DNA from: Prorocentrum cordatum
Taxonomy: Eukaryota > Sar > Dinophyceae > Prorocentrales > Prorocentraceae
Reading direction: 5' to 3'
Assembly: GCA_963575745.1 (NCBI GenBank)
Contig: CAUYUJ010014205.1
Location: 550,087 to 614,086, forward strand
Length of the DNA stretch: 64,000 bases
In this document: positions 30,871 through 41,247 of the stretch, one piece after another
Position numbering within the stretch: position 1 is the first letter of the stretch
How the letters are laid out: each line of letters begins with the position of its first letter
Translations under genes and position numbers: made by a program
The notes under the pieces: model-generated
Databases searched by the model: none
What the model was told of the DNA's origin: nothing
What the model saw: the letters and a program-made list of their open reading frames with translations, nothing else

Positions 30871-33710
30871 TCATGCCTCGCGGATAAACTCGGTGAAACC
30901 GAGCTCCCTGGCGAGGGCCACGGCCTCCCTCCTGCGCCGCTTCGCGCGCGCCGCAAACTGCCCCAGCTGCTTCCGCAAGCCCGCCGGCGGCCCGGCCAGG
31001 AAGAACTCGATGCGCGGCGCCCGCGTGAGCAGGAGGTCCTCGTGTCGCGTGGCGCGCGAGAGCAGCGCGTAGAGCTCAAGCCACCAGTCGTCGTCCTCCT
31101 TCTTGCCGTTCCCGACCTCGTGGCGGCCGCAATCCAGGATCGCGCCTGGGCGACGTCGGCCGAGGGGGCGGTGCGCCGGGCAGCCGGCGGCCCAAGGCGG
31201 CGAGTCCACAAGACCGAGGTCTGGCTGCGGACTGCTCGCGCCCCCGAGGTCTCGCCGCCCTGGGAGCGCCGTTCCCCCGCGACGTCGCCTTCTCGCATGG
31301 TGCGCCCCTGGCACGCCACCGCGGTGATGACCCTGCCGTGCGAGAACGGGAAGCCCGCCTGGGTGACCTTGGAGGTGCGGAAGGTGAACGGCTCCGACGT
31401 GCGGGGCTCGATGAACACCAGCGGGCCCGCGAGGCCCCCCGCGAGGCTGTCGTCGTGGCGCTTCAGTTCGTCCACGAAGGGCGCGCTCGCGTACTTCTTC
31501 ATGCGCACCCAGAACCCCAGCGGCAAGCGCTTCAGGTAGATTCTCTTCTCCCCGTCTCTCTCGGCTCTCTCGACGTCGCCCCGATCCCGAGGGTCCACGA
31601 CGACGTGCGCGATCTGCCCCTCGGCGTTCTTGACGAGGCCGTTCTTGAGGTCGAGCGCCTCCAGGAGCCGGATCCGCATGCCCGCGTGCACCGGGGGCAG
31701 TCCGTGCATGCCACCGGTGTTCTTCGGGTTGGCACAGTTCATCATCTTGGCAGCGTCCTTGACGTTCATCGTCGGGGCAGACCTGTCGGCGGCCTGCACG
31801 AGGAAGAGGGGCTTCTTCAGGACGTCCGCGTCCCGCTGGGCTCGCGTGTTCATCCACACAGCGCCACGGTGTCCCAGTAGGACCCGATCATGTGGCCGTT
31901 CTGGAACCTCTCCTCCCGGAGCCGGCGATCATCGGGTTTCAGCTGCATGGCGCCCCATGTGGCCTGGATGGCCGCAGGGACCTGCTTCGCCGGTTTGCGC
32001 AGGAACGCCATGAGATCTCGGAGCTTCTTGTCCTTGAAGCGGTTGGACGACTGGAGCTCGAAGCATAGCGGCGCGTTGCAGAAGAGCTTCATCACTGCCT
32101 GGTACTCTGGAGCGAGGTTGATGCTCGCCGCCGCCAGTTCCTCGAAGCTGGAGATAAGCGACACCTTGCCTCCCGTCGGTTTCAGAAGCATGAAGTCCCC
32201 CAGGTGGATCACGATGGGCATCCGGCCGAAGGCGCCGCCGACCTGGTCGTACTCCCGCTCCTCCGCGCCCCACTCGGCCTTGCCTCCCAGGTAGGACCGG
32301 AACGCCAGCATGTTGTACAGGTTGGGCGAGACCATGCTCACCTCCTCCAGGATCAAGCACCTGACAGCCTCCCACGTGTCCTGCAGCGCTTTCAACTTGC
32401 CCCCCGCGGGTGTGTCCTTGCTCCTGAAGGACTGCACTCCTATGACTCCCGCCCGGTGGCAACTGACGGCCTTGTGGGCGTCCGTGGAGATGTTCGCGGC
32501 CTGAGACCACTTCGCGTAGACTATCAGCGCGGGCTTCGCCTTGCCTGGCTCCACGGGCAAGAGCGCGCCCATGGCCGGCAGCGCAATCTCCTGCACCATG
32601 GCGGTCTTCCCGCTGCCGCCCTGGCCGAGGAGCAGGAACTGGAACGTCTTCCGCTTCGCGTGCTTGGCCATGCTGCCGTCCTCGATCTTCTGCTCCTCGT
32701 CCCACACCACGTTGCAGGCGTTCGCGAACGCCGTGACGAACAGGGCCTGGTCGGGCTTCAGAGGACGGCGCTCCTGCTTCCCCGTGCTCGGGTTGACCAC
32801 GCCGTCCTCGAACTTTTTGACGAGGCGCTTGACGAGGTCGCTGGGCCGCTGCAGCTCCTCCGACGGCTCCCACCGCGCCTGCGCCGCCTCGACCGGCATC
32901 GCGCCAGCGCCCGCTGCCCCGACGTCGTCCGGCGCAGGGGCGTCGTCCGCGGGCGCGTCCGCGTCCTTCGTGCCCCCCTTGGCGAACCTCTTCCGCTGGG
33001 TCTCCACCGGGTCCTTCAGCTCGTCTGCGTCGAGGTCGCGCAGGGCCCTGAACGGAGCGAGGACGTCCTCCTTCAGGGCGCGGGCTGCGCCCCGCGACGC
33101 GTCGGCGTCAGTCGGCCCGGGCAGCGCGCTGTTCTCCATCATCGTGGCGGCCTTCTTTAGCTCCTTGACGAAGGCCTGCGTGCGCTCGGCGGTGTCGAAG
33201 CGCAAGATCTGCCCGAGCGTCTCGGGGTCGAAGTGATGCTCCAGGACCGCGTTGGCGCCCAGCTTCGCGAAGCCGTCCTGAGCGCGGATGCCCTGGGTCT
33301 CCACCTGCGCGGCGCCCGCCCCGTCGTCCTCGGCGCCCTCCCGGAACGCGGGGACCTCCGCGACGTGCGCGTCGTCCTTCTGCGGCCTCTTCGGCTTCGA
33401 AGCCTTCGCCTTGGAGATGCCGTCTAAGTTGGCCGCAATCTTCGTGGTCTCCAGGGCCAGGTACTCCTGCAGCGTCAGCACGCTGTCCAGCCAGTTGCCC
33501 AGCTCCGCGCACTGGGCGCACAGGCACGGAGGCTGCGCGTCCTCGCCGCGGTCGCTGCACTTCTCGCGCAGCGCAGACTCGACCTCCTCCGTGATCCAGA
33601 TGCTGGGAGTCGCCCGCGACCCGACGTCATTCCTGAGGCACTTCGCCGGGCCGCCGTCGCCAGTTGCTCCGAAACAATCCCCAAATAATGTCGCGGTGGC
33701 CCTGTCCTTC
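30871..33710 (-). pseudogene. PIF1-like helicase, 5'-incomplete, one frameshift
   Basis: Frame from 33710 to 31860: CLCAQCAELGNWLDSVL, a charged region, then the SF1B ATPase: FQFLLLGQGGSGKTAMVQE (Walker A), RCLILEEVSMVSPNLYNML (motif II, LEE in place of IDE), PIVIHLGDFMLLKPTGG (motif III) and FELQSSNRF. A one-base shift near 31856 leads to AVWMNTRAQRDADVLKKPLF, PFSHGRVITAVACQGRTM (motif V) and, after a GC-AG intron (31288-31146), AILDCGRHEVGNG, WWLELYALLSRATRHEDLLL (motif VI), ending FIREA-stop at 30871. PIF1 helicases unwind DNA 5' to 3'. There is no start codon: an in-frame TAG lies at 33713-33711, at the edge of repeats, so 5' exons are lost or lie beyond an intron. The frameshift may be real or a sequencing error. 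Confidence 0.8.
31146..31288 (-). other. GC-AG intron in the PIF1-like gene, with similar sequence at both ends
   Basis: Removing 143 bases joins MRE-G to AILDCGRHE with the frame restored, which is strong support. On the minus strand the intron starts GCGACGTCGCGG and ends GGCCGACGTCGCCCAG. Counting the preceding exon G, GGCGACGTCG occurs inverted at both ends. Confidence 0.75.
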
Positions 33711-34377
33711 TAAGCCAGCGACCTACTGGCGACCGTCCGGTAGCGCATCCGCAGGGCGACCACCCAACGCACCCCCGAAAACAATTTCGAACACATCGCG
33801 ATGGTCTTGTCCTTCTACGCACTCGAAAACTCTCAGCGAATTTCAACCCACCCCCGTGCTTTCTTCCCCGCCAGCCAACGCGCGACCCTCTGAACACGCG
33901 AGCGCAAAGCGAACGCTCCAACGAGCGCAGAACACAATTTAAACATTCCCGACGGCCACGTCCGTCTGAGCCGCCGACGCACGCGCGACACCCCGATGGC
34001 GCGTGCGCAAGGCAAACGCCCCAAGAACCTCCGAAAACAATTTCAAAAACAAGAAATCGCGATGATCTTGTCCTTCTACGCACTCGAAAACTCTCAGCGA
34101 ATTTCCACCCACTCCCGTGCTTCCCCCCCCACCAGCCAACGTGCGACCCTCTGAGCGCGCGAGCGCGAAGCGAACGCTCCAACGAGCGCAGGGCGACATT
34201 TCAACAATTTCGCGATGGTCCTGTCCTTCTGAGCCACCGACCCACGTGCGACAGTCCGATAGCGCATGCGCAAGGCGAACGCACCAACGAGCCCCAAAAA
34301 AGAATTGCAAAACATTCGCGATGGTTTTGTCCTTCTACGCAAACGAAAACCCTCAGCGAATTTCCACCGACCCTCTG
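33690..34377. repeat. 260-bp higher-order repeat, about 2.6 units
   Basis: Alternating A and B monomers. A contains GCGATGGTCTTGTCCTTC, CGAAAACTCTCAGCGAATTT and CAACGTGCGACCCTCTGA (starts near 33799, 34058 and 34318). B contains GAGCCACCGACCCACGTGCG and GCGCATGCGCAAGGC (near 33700, 33955 and 34218). Period about 260 bp. An A monomer recurs at 58490-58600, again just before a 90-bp array. Confidence 0.85.
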
Positions 34378-35705
34378 AGGCCTTCGGTGGAGCTCCCTAT
34401 GGGGCCACGAACCGTGTAAGGGGTGTGCCGAAATGGGTGCGGCGGGCGCATGCTAACGCAGACACTGGGGCCTTCCGTGGAACTCCCTATAGGGCCACAA
34501 AGCGCGTGACGGATGTGCCGAACTGGGTGCGGCGGGCGCGTGCGAACGCAGCCACTGGGGTGTTCGGTGGAGCTCCCTATGGGCCCGCGAAGCGCGTGAG
34601 GGGTGTGCCGAAATGGGTGCGGCGGGCGCATGCTAACGCAGACACTGGGGCCTTCGGTGGAGCTCCCTATGGGGCCACGAAGCGCGTGAGGGGTGTGCCG
34701 AAATGGGTGCGGCGCTGCCATGCGGACGCGGCCACTGGGGCCTTCGGTGGAGCTCCCTATGGGGCCGCGAAGCGCGTGACGGGTGTGCCGAAATGGGTGC
34801 GGTGGGCGCGTGCGAACGCAGCCACTGGGGCCTTCGGTGGGGCTCCCTATAGGGCCACGAAGCGTGTGAGGGGTGCGCCGAAATGGGTGCGGTGGGCGCA
34901 TGCGAACGCAGCCACTGGGGCCTTCGGTGGGGCTCCCTATAGGGCCACGAAACGTGTGAGGGGTGCGCCGAATTGAATGCGGTGGGCGCATGCGAACGCA
35001 GCCGCTGGGGCCTTCGGTGGAGCTCCCTGTAGGGGCACGAAACGTGTGAGGGGTGTGCCGAAATGTGTGCGGTGGGCGCATGCGAACGCAGCCACAGGAG
35101 CCTTCGGTGGAGCTACCAATGGGGCCGCGAACCGTGTGAGGGGTGTGCCGAAATGGGTGCGGCGGGCGCATGCTAACGCAGCCGCTGGGGCCTTCGGTGG
35201 AGCTCCCTAGGGGCCACGAAACGCGCGAGGTGTGTGCCGACATGGGTGCGGCGGGCGCATGCTAACGCCTTCGGTGGAGCTCCCGATGGGGCCATGAAGC
35301 GCGTGAGGGGTGTGCCGAAATGGGCGCGGCGGGCGCATGCGAACGCAGCCGCTGGGGCCTTCCGTGGAACTCCCTATAGGGCCACAAAGCGCGTGACGGA
35401 TGTGCCGAACTGGGTGCGGCGGGCGCGTGCGAACGCAGCCACTGGGGTGTTCGGTGGAGCTCCCTATGGGCCCGCGAAGCGCGTGAGGGGTGTGCCGAAA
35501 TGGGTGCGGCGGGCGCATGCTAACGCAGACACTGGGGCCTTCGGTGGAGCTCTCTATGGGGCCGCGGAGAGCGTGAGAGTTGTGCCGAAATGAGTGCGCG
35601 TGACGCATGCGGGCGGCAGCACTGGGGCCTTCGGTGGAGCTCCGATCGGGCCACGGAACGCGTGAGGGGTGCGCCGAATTGGGTGGGGGTGACGCATGCG
35701 GGCGG
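34378..35705. repeat. 90-bp satellite array 1, about 15 units
   Basis: Unit core GGCCTTCGGTGGAGCTCC, CTATGGGGCCACGAA, CGTGTGAGGGGTGTGCCG, AAATGGG, then a variable box, here mostly GTGCGGCGGGCGCATGCGAA followed by CGCAGCCACTG. Contains the palindromes GGAGCTCC and GCATGC. The last units switch to a GTGCGTGACGCATGCGGGCG box. Confidence 0.95.
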
Positions 35706-36043
35706 CAGAGGGGAGGAGGGGGGAGAGTAGCGGGAACGCGGGGCACCGTCTCTTCAAACCGAGGGCCCAGCATCATGAAACGTGTGAGGGGTGATAGTGG
35801 TGATGGCGGCAATGATGATGACGATGATGGTGATGGTGTTGGTGCTGGTGATGACGATTATGATGGTGGGGATAATGGGCGTGACGAATATGACGAGAAT
35901 GATGGTGATGACGGTGATGATGACGATAATGATGGCGGGGGGAGGGGGAGGGAGGAGGGGGAGGAGGAGAGGAGGGCGGAGGGGACGCGGGGCACCGTCT
36001 CTTCAAAACGAGGGCCCAGCGCCACAGGATGGTTGAGAAAACG
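35706..36043. repeat. Array 1 end: GGA and GAT microsatellites with two trailer copies
   Basis: GGAGGAGGGG, trailer copy 1 (AACGCGGGGCACCGTCTCTT from 35726), a short satellite scrap (GAAACGTGTGAGGGGTGA), GAT/GAC triplets (35790-35930), a GGA-rich run, and trailer copy 2 (from 35987) ending GGATGGTTGAG. Confidence 0.85.
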
Positions 36044-36278
36044 TACAAAAACACATGGTCTCGCAACGCTGATTTGCAAAAAACTTACGCGCGAACTCTT
36101 GCGACCTCAAGATTTTCACAACGTGCTGCCAAACGGGCGTCGCGCGCGCATGTCGAAATCTGTCGAACGCCCTTGCGCGCGTGCCGTCGCGAGAACCCTC
36201 TGCAAATTCTTTACGCTTCGCGCATCCCCACCAGCCCATCTCACAGCAGCAACTCTTGCGAAGCATGCCGGCAGTCGC

Positions 36279-36279
<1 letters not shown>
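36044..36279. repeat. Composite-repeat head fragment
   Basis: Similar to 60363-60545: TCGCAACGCTGATTTGCAAA, TTACGCGCGAACTCTTGCGA, then GCGCGCATGTCGAAATCTGT and CGCCCTTGCGCG. No satellite array follows; a T78 run starts at 36280. Confidence 0.7.

Positions 36280-36357
<78 letters not shown>
36280..36357. repeat. Poly(T), 78 bases
   Basis: Uninterrupted T run followed by two shorter T runs. Phe- or Lys-rich ORFs across it are artefacts. Confidence 0.95.
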
Positions 36358-36358
<1 letters not shown>

Positions 36359-36535
36359 TTTTTTTTTTGTTTTTTTATATTCAGGCGTGTGTCCGCTTGG
36401 CCCCGCATATCTCCCCTGTTCCTCCTTCCTCCCGCCTCCTTGCACATCCTCCTTGTGTGTGTGTGGGGGGGGGGAGGGCGAGGCGGAGGAGGGGGGGGGA
36501 GAAAGCGCTCCTCGTGATTTGAGTCGTTTGGGGTT

Positions 36536-37105
36536 TCTCGTCCTGGTGTGAGTCGTTCGGGCCCTTCTTCCTGGTGTGAGTCGTTCGGGCTCTTCGTGGT
36601 GTGAGTCGTTCGGGCTCTTCGTCCTGGTGTGAGTCGTTCGGGCTTCTCGTGGTGTGAGTTGTTCGGGCCCCTCATCGTGGTGTGAGTCGTTCGGGCCCCT
36701 CCTCCTGGCGTGGCTCGTTCGGGCTCCTCGTGGTGTGAGTCGTTCGGGGCCCGCGTCGTGGTGTAAGTCGTTCGGGCTTCTCGTGGTGTGAGTCGTTCGG
36801 GCGCCTCGTCCTGGTGTGAGTCGTTCGGGCCCCTCCTTGTGGTGCGAGTCGTTCGCGCTCTTCGTGGTGTGAGTCGTTCGGGCCCCTCGTCCTGGTGTGA
36901 GTCGTTCGGGCTCCTCGTGGTGTGAGTCGTTCGGGGCCCTCGTCGTGGTGTGAGTCGTTCGGGCTCCTCGTGGTGTGAGTCGTTCGGGCGCCTCGTCCTG
37001 GTGTGAGTCGTTCGGGCCCCTCCTTCTGGTGTGAATCGTTCGGGCTCTTCGTGGTGTGAGTCGTTTGGGTCCCTTGTCCTGGTGTGAGTCGTTCGGGCTC
37101 CTCGT
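36536..37105. repeat. 25/28-bp minisatellite, about 21 units
   Basis: Units begin GTGTGAGTCGTTCGGGC and differ in the tail: TCTTCGTG or TCCTCGTG (25 bp) versus CCCTCGTCCTG or similar (28 bp). Often the two lengths alternate. The minus strand gives Arg/Thr/His/Pro-rich ORFs. A second array is at 40592-40935. Confidence 0.9.
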
Positions 37106-37335
37106 GGGGCCTCTTGGGGGCCTCTTGGAGCCTATTGGGGCCTCTTGGGTGCCTCTTGGGGGCCTCTGGGGAGCCTCTTGGGGGCCTCTTGGGGCCTCTT
37201 GAGGCCTCTTGGTGGCCTCTTGGGGGCCTCTGGGGGCCGCTTGGGGGCCTCTGGGGGGGGGCGGGGGGGCCTTGGAAGCTTCTTGGGGGCCTCCTGGGGG
37301 CCTCTCGGGGCCACCTTGGGGCCTCTTGCGACCTC
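37106..37335. repeat. 12-bp minisatellite GGGGCCTCTTGG, array 1
   Basis: Imperfect 11-13 bp units (GGGGCCTCTTGG, GGGGGCCTCTTGG, GGAGCCTCTTGG). Joined directly to the 25/28-bp array. Related arrays at 40943-40990, 46478-46690 and 47520-47795. Confidence 0.9.
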
Positions 37336-37344
37336 CGTAGAAGC

Positions 37345-37832
<488 letters not shown>

Positions 37833-39565
37833 TTGGACGAGAAGTTGTTCTCCTGGCTGAAGAGGCACGATCAGGAGACGGGCAACATTCCCAGCATCTA
37901 CCCATTGGCCAAAGGCATGCCCATTCGGTTGACGGACAACGTCGATCGAAGCAGACAACTGTACAGACACCGAAAGGGAGTGATTTACGGATGGACTGTG
38001 GCGCCTGATTGCAGTCCCCAGGAGATCGAGGGCGAGTTCATATTGGATAGGTTGCCCTTGGTTATCTATATCCATTTCCCAGAAGCACAATGGAGCATAG
38101 GGAAGCTGCCGACGGGCGTATACCCGTTGAAGCGGAGATCCAGGACCTGGAAAGTCAACAAGCACACGGGCATCGAAGCCCGACGCACGGGCTTCTGGAT
38201 TCTCCCCGACTTCGCTTCCACCGCTCACATGATCCAGGGGGCGACGTTGGAAGCGGCATTCGCGGATCTGCAGCGTTGGTCGAGCAGGGCGTCCATGACA
38301 GCTCAGATTGCTGCCTACGTATGCTTGTCCAGAGTGAAGCGATTGCCAAACATCTGCGTCATGCAGCCGTTCTCGACCTTTCTGTTCGGCCTCGGCAACC
38401 CAGTGGGGCCCGAGCGACTGATGCGGAAGCTTTCCGGCCAGATCACAGCGGACGAGGCGACCCATGAATGGAGTGCGCTTGATGACGAGGCCGCTGAAGC
38501 TGAGAAGATGGACCCCATGGCGAGGAAGCACCTGTGCGCCTGCTGCTACCTCAAAGGGAAGCAGGAGTATATGCTCGACGCTCGTGACTTCGGCATGAAA
38601 ACAGTCGCCGACTTCTACGAGAAGTACGTGTCGCAGGGGAGGTGGACGAGATGCATGGACTGCGCGCGCGAGATCGGCCCAATGCCTTCTCGGTCTGCGC
38701 GGTCGGCCGAGGCTTTCCAAGGGATGGCCGATGGAAACGCTCCAAGGAGAATCCCGCCAGAGCATTCAATATGCAAGCAGTGTCTGGAACGTGATGACTG
38801 GAAGAGGAGCCTGACCCCGCAGAGCCACGGGTGCTCTGCTTGCAAAGAAGTTTTTGAGAAGGCGTGTGGGGCGCTAGAATTATGGAGCACCATCGGTATT
38901 CCGATAGAGACCTCGTGTGCCCGGGCTGCGCAGAGCGAGGGTTCGCGCCCGGCAAAATCGACGAGCACCAGTGCGAAGATTGCTTGGGGCACTTGGGCAG
39001 CCTCGCGTTCGACAGGTACGTGCTGTACATCGCGAAGAGGCGAGAGAAGGCCCGTTTGGTGTGCCTGGACTGTCAGACGAAGCTGCGGTGCTGGAAGTGT
39101 ACAACGGCGTATGAGCTGAAGTACTGGTCGAAGTCGGAACGCAAGCGTCACGCGTCTTCTCGGGGCACAACTTTGGTCTGCAAAGCATGCCGTGCGCTAG
39201 GATTCGACCCGTCGGACCTGGAGACGTACATGTGCCAGAGGTGCTCTTGCAGATTCGGCGCCCGTAAGTTCAACCAAACGCTACTGGGGCACCACAAGCA
39301 TCACAATCGCAAGAAGCTACAGTGCAAGGAGTGCGTCGCTGACATCGACGAAAGAGTGCGCCACCTGCGCAAAGCGCTGCAGAAGAGCAAGCGAAAGTGC
39401 AAGTGCCATTGCCGCATTCACCAGGCCCAATGCACGCTGACCCCCGTCTTTTTCGGAGAGAGACGCTGGCCGGGCAGCGACGGAGCGATGTCCGCCGACG
39501 ACCGGAAGTTCTTGGACGAGTTGCAACCGATTCCGGAATGGTGGAGCAAAGCCTGGGGACGATGA
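37833..39565 (+). pseudogene. PIF1-like helicase, C-terminal half with Cys-rich tail
   Basis: Starts abruptly at the end of repeat R (GLDEKLFSWLKRHDQ), then PLAKGMPIRLTDNVDRSRQL, EFILDRLPLVIYIHFPEA, RSRTWKVNKHTGIEARRTGF, DFASTAHMIQGATLEAAF (motif V) and AAYVCLSRVKRLPNICVMQP (motif VI). A zinc-binding-like tail follows with many CxxC pairs (HLCACCYLKGK, RCMDCAREI, ICKQCLE, CSACKEVFEKA). A one-base shift near 38863 moves to frame 2 (VWGARIMEHHRYSDRDLVCP, LVCLDCQTKLRCWKC, YMCQRCSCRFGARKFNQTLL, LQCKECVADI), ending SKAWGR-stop at 39565. The ATPase core is absent, so this is a 5'-truncated, frameshifted relic of a different paralogue from 30871-33710. Confidence 0.8.
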
Positions 39566-39610
39566 GGTGCGGCGCGGAGCCCGTCGGCCCAGACTTGTTA
39601 CTGGCGACAC

Positions 39611-40395
39611 TATCTCTGGGTATAGTGAGGCTGAAAACGGGATGTGGCCTCAATGGGTTCGGGGGTTTCTGTGTACATGGCTACGGCGTCGGTATCTATC
39701 CAATGGTGGATGTGCCACTACTCATTTTCCGTGGCGCTTCAGGTGGGCTGAACTATAGGAAACAGCTTGCTGGTGGGACGTGTACTCCACTCAGCTGAAC
39801 CCCGTAGGCTTCAGGTGGGCTCTACTGCAGGAAACAACGGAAACAACTTGCTGGTGGGACTTGTATTGCACTCGGCTGAAGCCCGTACTTTGGTTCTCGG
39901 GTGCTGGTTACTGCACTCTGTGATGGTGCTGGTTATCCTGTTCTGGTGAAAGTGCTGGTTATTGTACTCAATGATGGTTCATTGGTGCGAAGATTACGTT
40001 TAGTTTCTAGTCCGTCCTCCAGTAGTGGTGAGTCCAATACTTACCACTATGGATTTCACGGTGCTATAAGAGAATATCTCTGGGTTCAGTGAGGCTGGAC
40101 ACTGGATGTTGCCTCAATGGAGTCCGTGGTTCCTGTATACATGGCTGGAGCTTCGGTATGTATCCAATGGTGGATGTGTCGCTACTCTGCTTCCGTGGCG
40201 CTTCAGGTGAGTTCTAATATAGGAAACATCTCGCTGGAGGGATTTGTATGGCAACCTGGCAAGGCCCTTGCTTGAGTTTTCTCGTGCTGGTTACCATAAG
40301 CTGTGGTTACTATACTCTGCGCGGGTGCTTGTGACCCTGGCAGGTGATGGTGCTGGTGACTCGACTGAGTGTTGGTTCATTGGTGGCAGTACCTT
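39611..40395 (+). repeat. Direct duplication, period about 466 bp
   Basis: ATCTCTGGGTATAGTGAGGC at 39611 and ATCTCTGGGTTCAGTGAGGC at 40077 start two similar stretches, sharing TATCCAATGGTGGATGTG, TTCCGTGGCGCTTCAGGTG and AGGAAACA. The sequence is 3' of the helicase relic, possibly its 3'UTR. No ORF of note. Confidence 0.75.
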
Positions 40396-40591
40396 GTGAT
40401 ACAGCGCTCAATGCGAAAACACGTGTGTCCTCTTCACACTCCTCCTCCTCCGCCTCTGCCTCGTTTGATTCGTTTCAGTCGTGTCCCTGGGATCTCGCTT
40501 TTCTGGGGTCCTGGTTCCATAGCCGGTTCCTGTTTTCTTGGCTTCGGTGGTTCCTCCGATGTCGGCTATGGTAGTGACTGCCTGTGTTCTG

Positions 40592-40935
40592 GGGTGAGTC
40601 GTTCGGGCTCTTCGTCCTGGTGTGAGTCGTACGGGCTTCTCGTGGTGTGAATTGTTTGGGCCCCTCAACCGGGTGTGAGTCGTTCGGGCCCCTCCTCCTG
40701 GTGTGACTCCTTCGGGCTCCTCGTGGTGTGAGTCGTTCGGGGCCCTCGTCGTGGTGTGAGTCGTTCGGGCTCCTCGTGGTGTGAGTCGTTCGGGCGCCTC
40801 CTCCTGCTGTGAGTCGTTCGGGCGCCTCCTTCTGGTGTGAGTCGTTCGGGCTCTTCGTGGTGTGAGTCGTTTGGGCCCCTCGTCCTGGTGTGAGTCGTTC
40901 GGGCTCCTCGTGGCGTGAGGCGTTCGGGCACCTCG
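40592..40935. repeat. 25/28-bp minisatellite, second array, about 13 units
   Basis: Same GTGTGAGTCGTTCGGGC units as at 36536-37105, again followed by GGGGCCTCTTGG-type sequence (40943-40990). Confidence 0.9.
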
Positions 40936-41247
40936 TCCCCTTTTGGGGCGTCTTGGGGGCCTCTTGGCGGCCCCAAGGGCTTCTAGGAGCGTTTTTTTTT
41001 TTTTTTTGACCCAGAGGGCTCAAGGGGCTCCAGGAGGTCCCAGTTGAAGGCGGTCAACTCCTTGGTCGAGCAGTTCGAGACACACCGTGGCGAGGAGGGG
41101 GGGCCCACTGTCCGAGAGGAGCGTCTGCCTGCCAGAGACAGGCAGGGCGCGAGACAGCCGCGTTCCCCCACGCGGAGCCCCCCCCCCGCCAACAGTCAGA
41201 GCCCAGTCGCAGAGTGCGCCAGGCCACTGGAAAGATAGGGGAGGCAA

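Noticed and set aside
32204-33160. 318-residue plus-strand ORF opposite the PIF1-like gene
   Set aside because: Antisense shadow; the helicase motifs are on the minus strand.
39675-39700. GGCTACGG resembling the reverse complement of the spliced-leader start
   Set aside because: Only eight bases match; the rest of the leader is absent.
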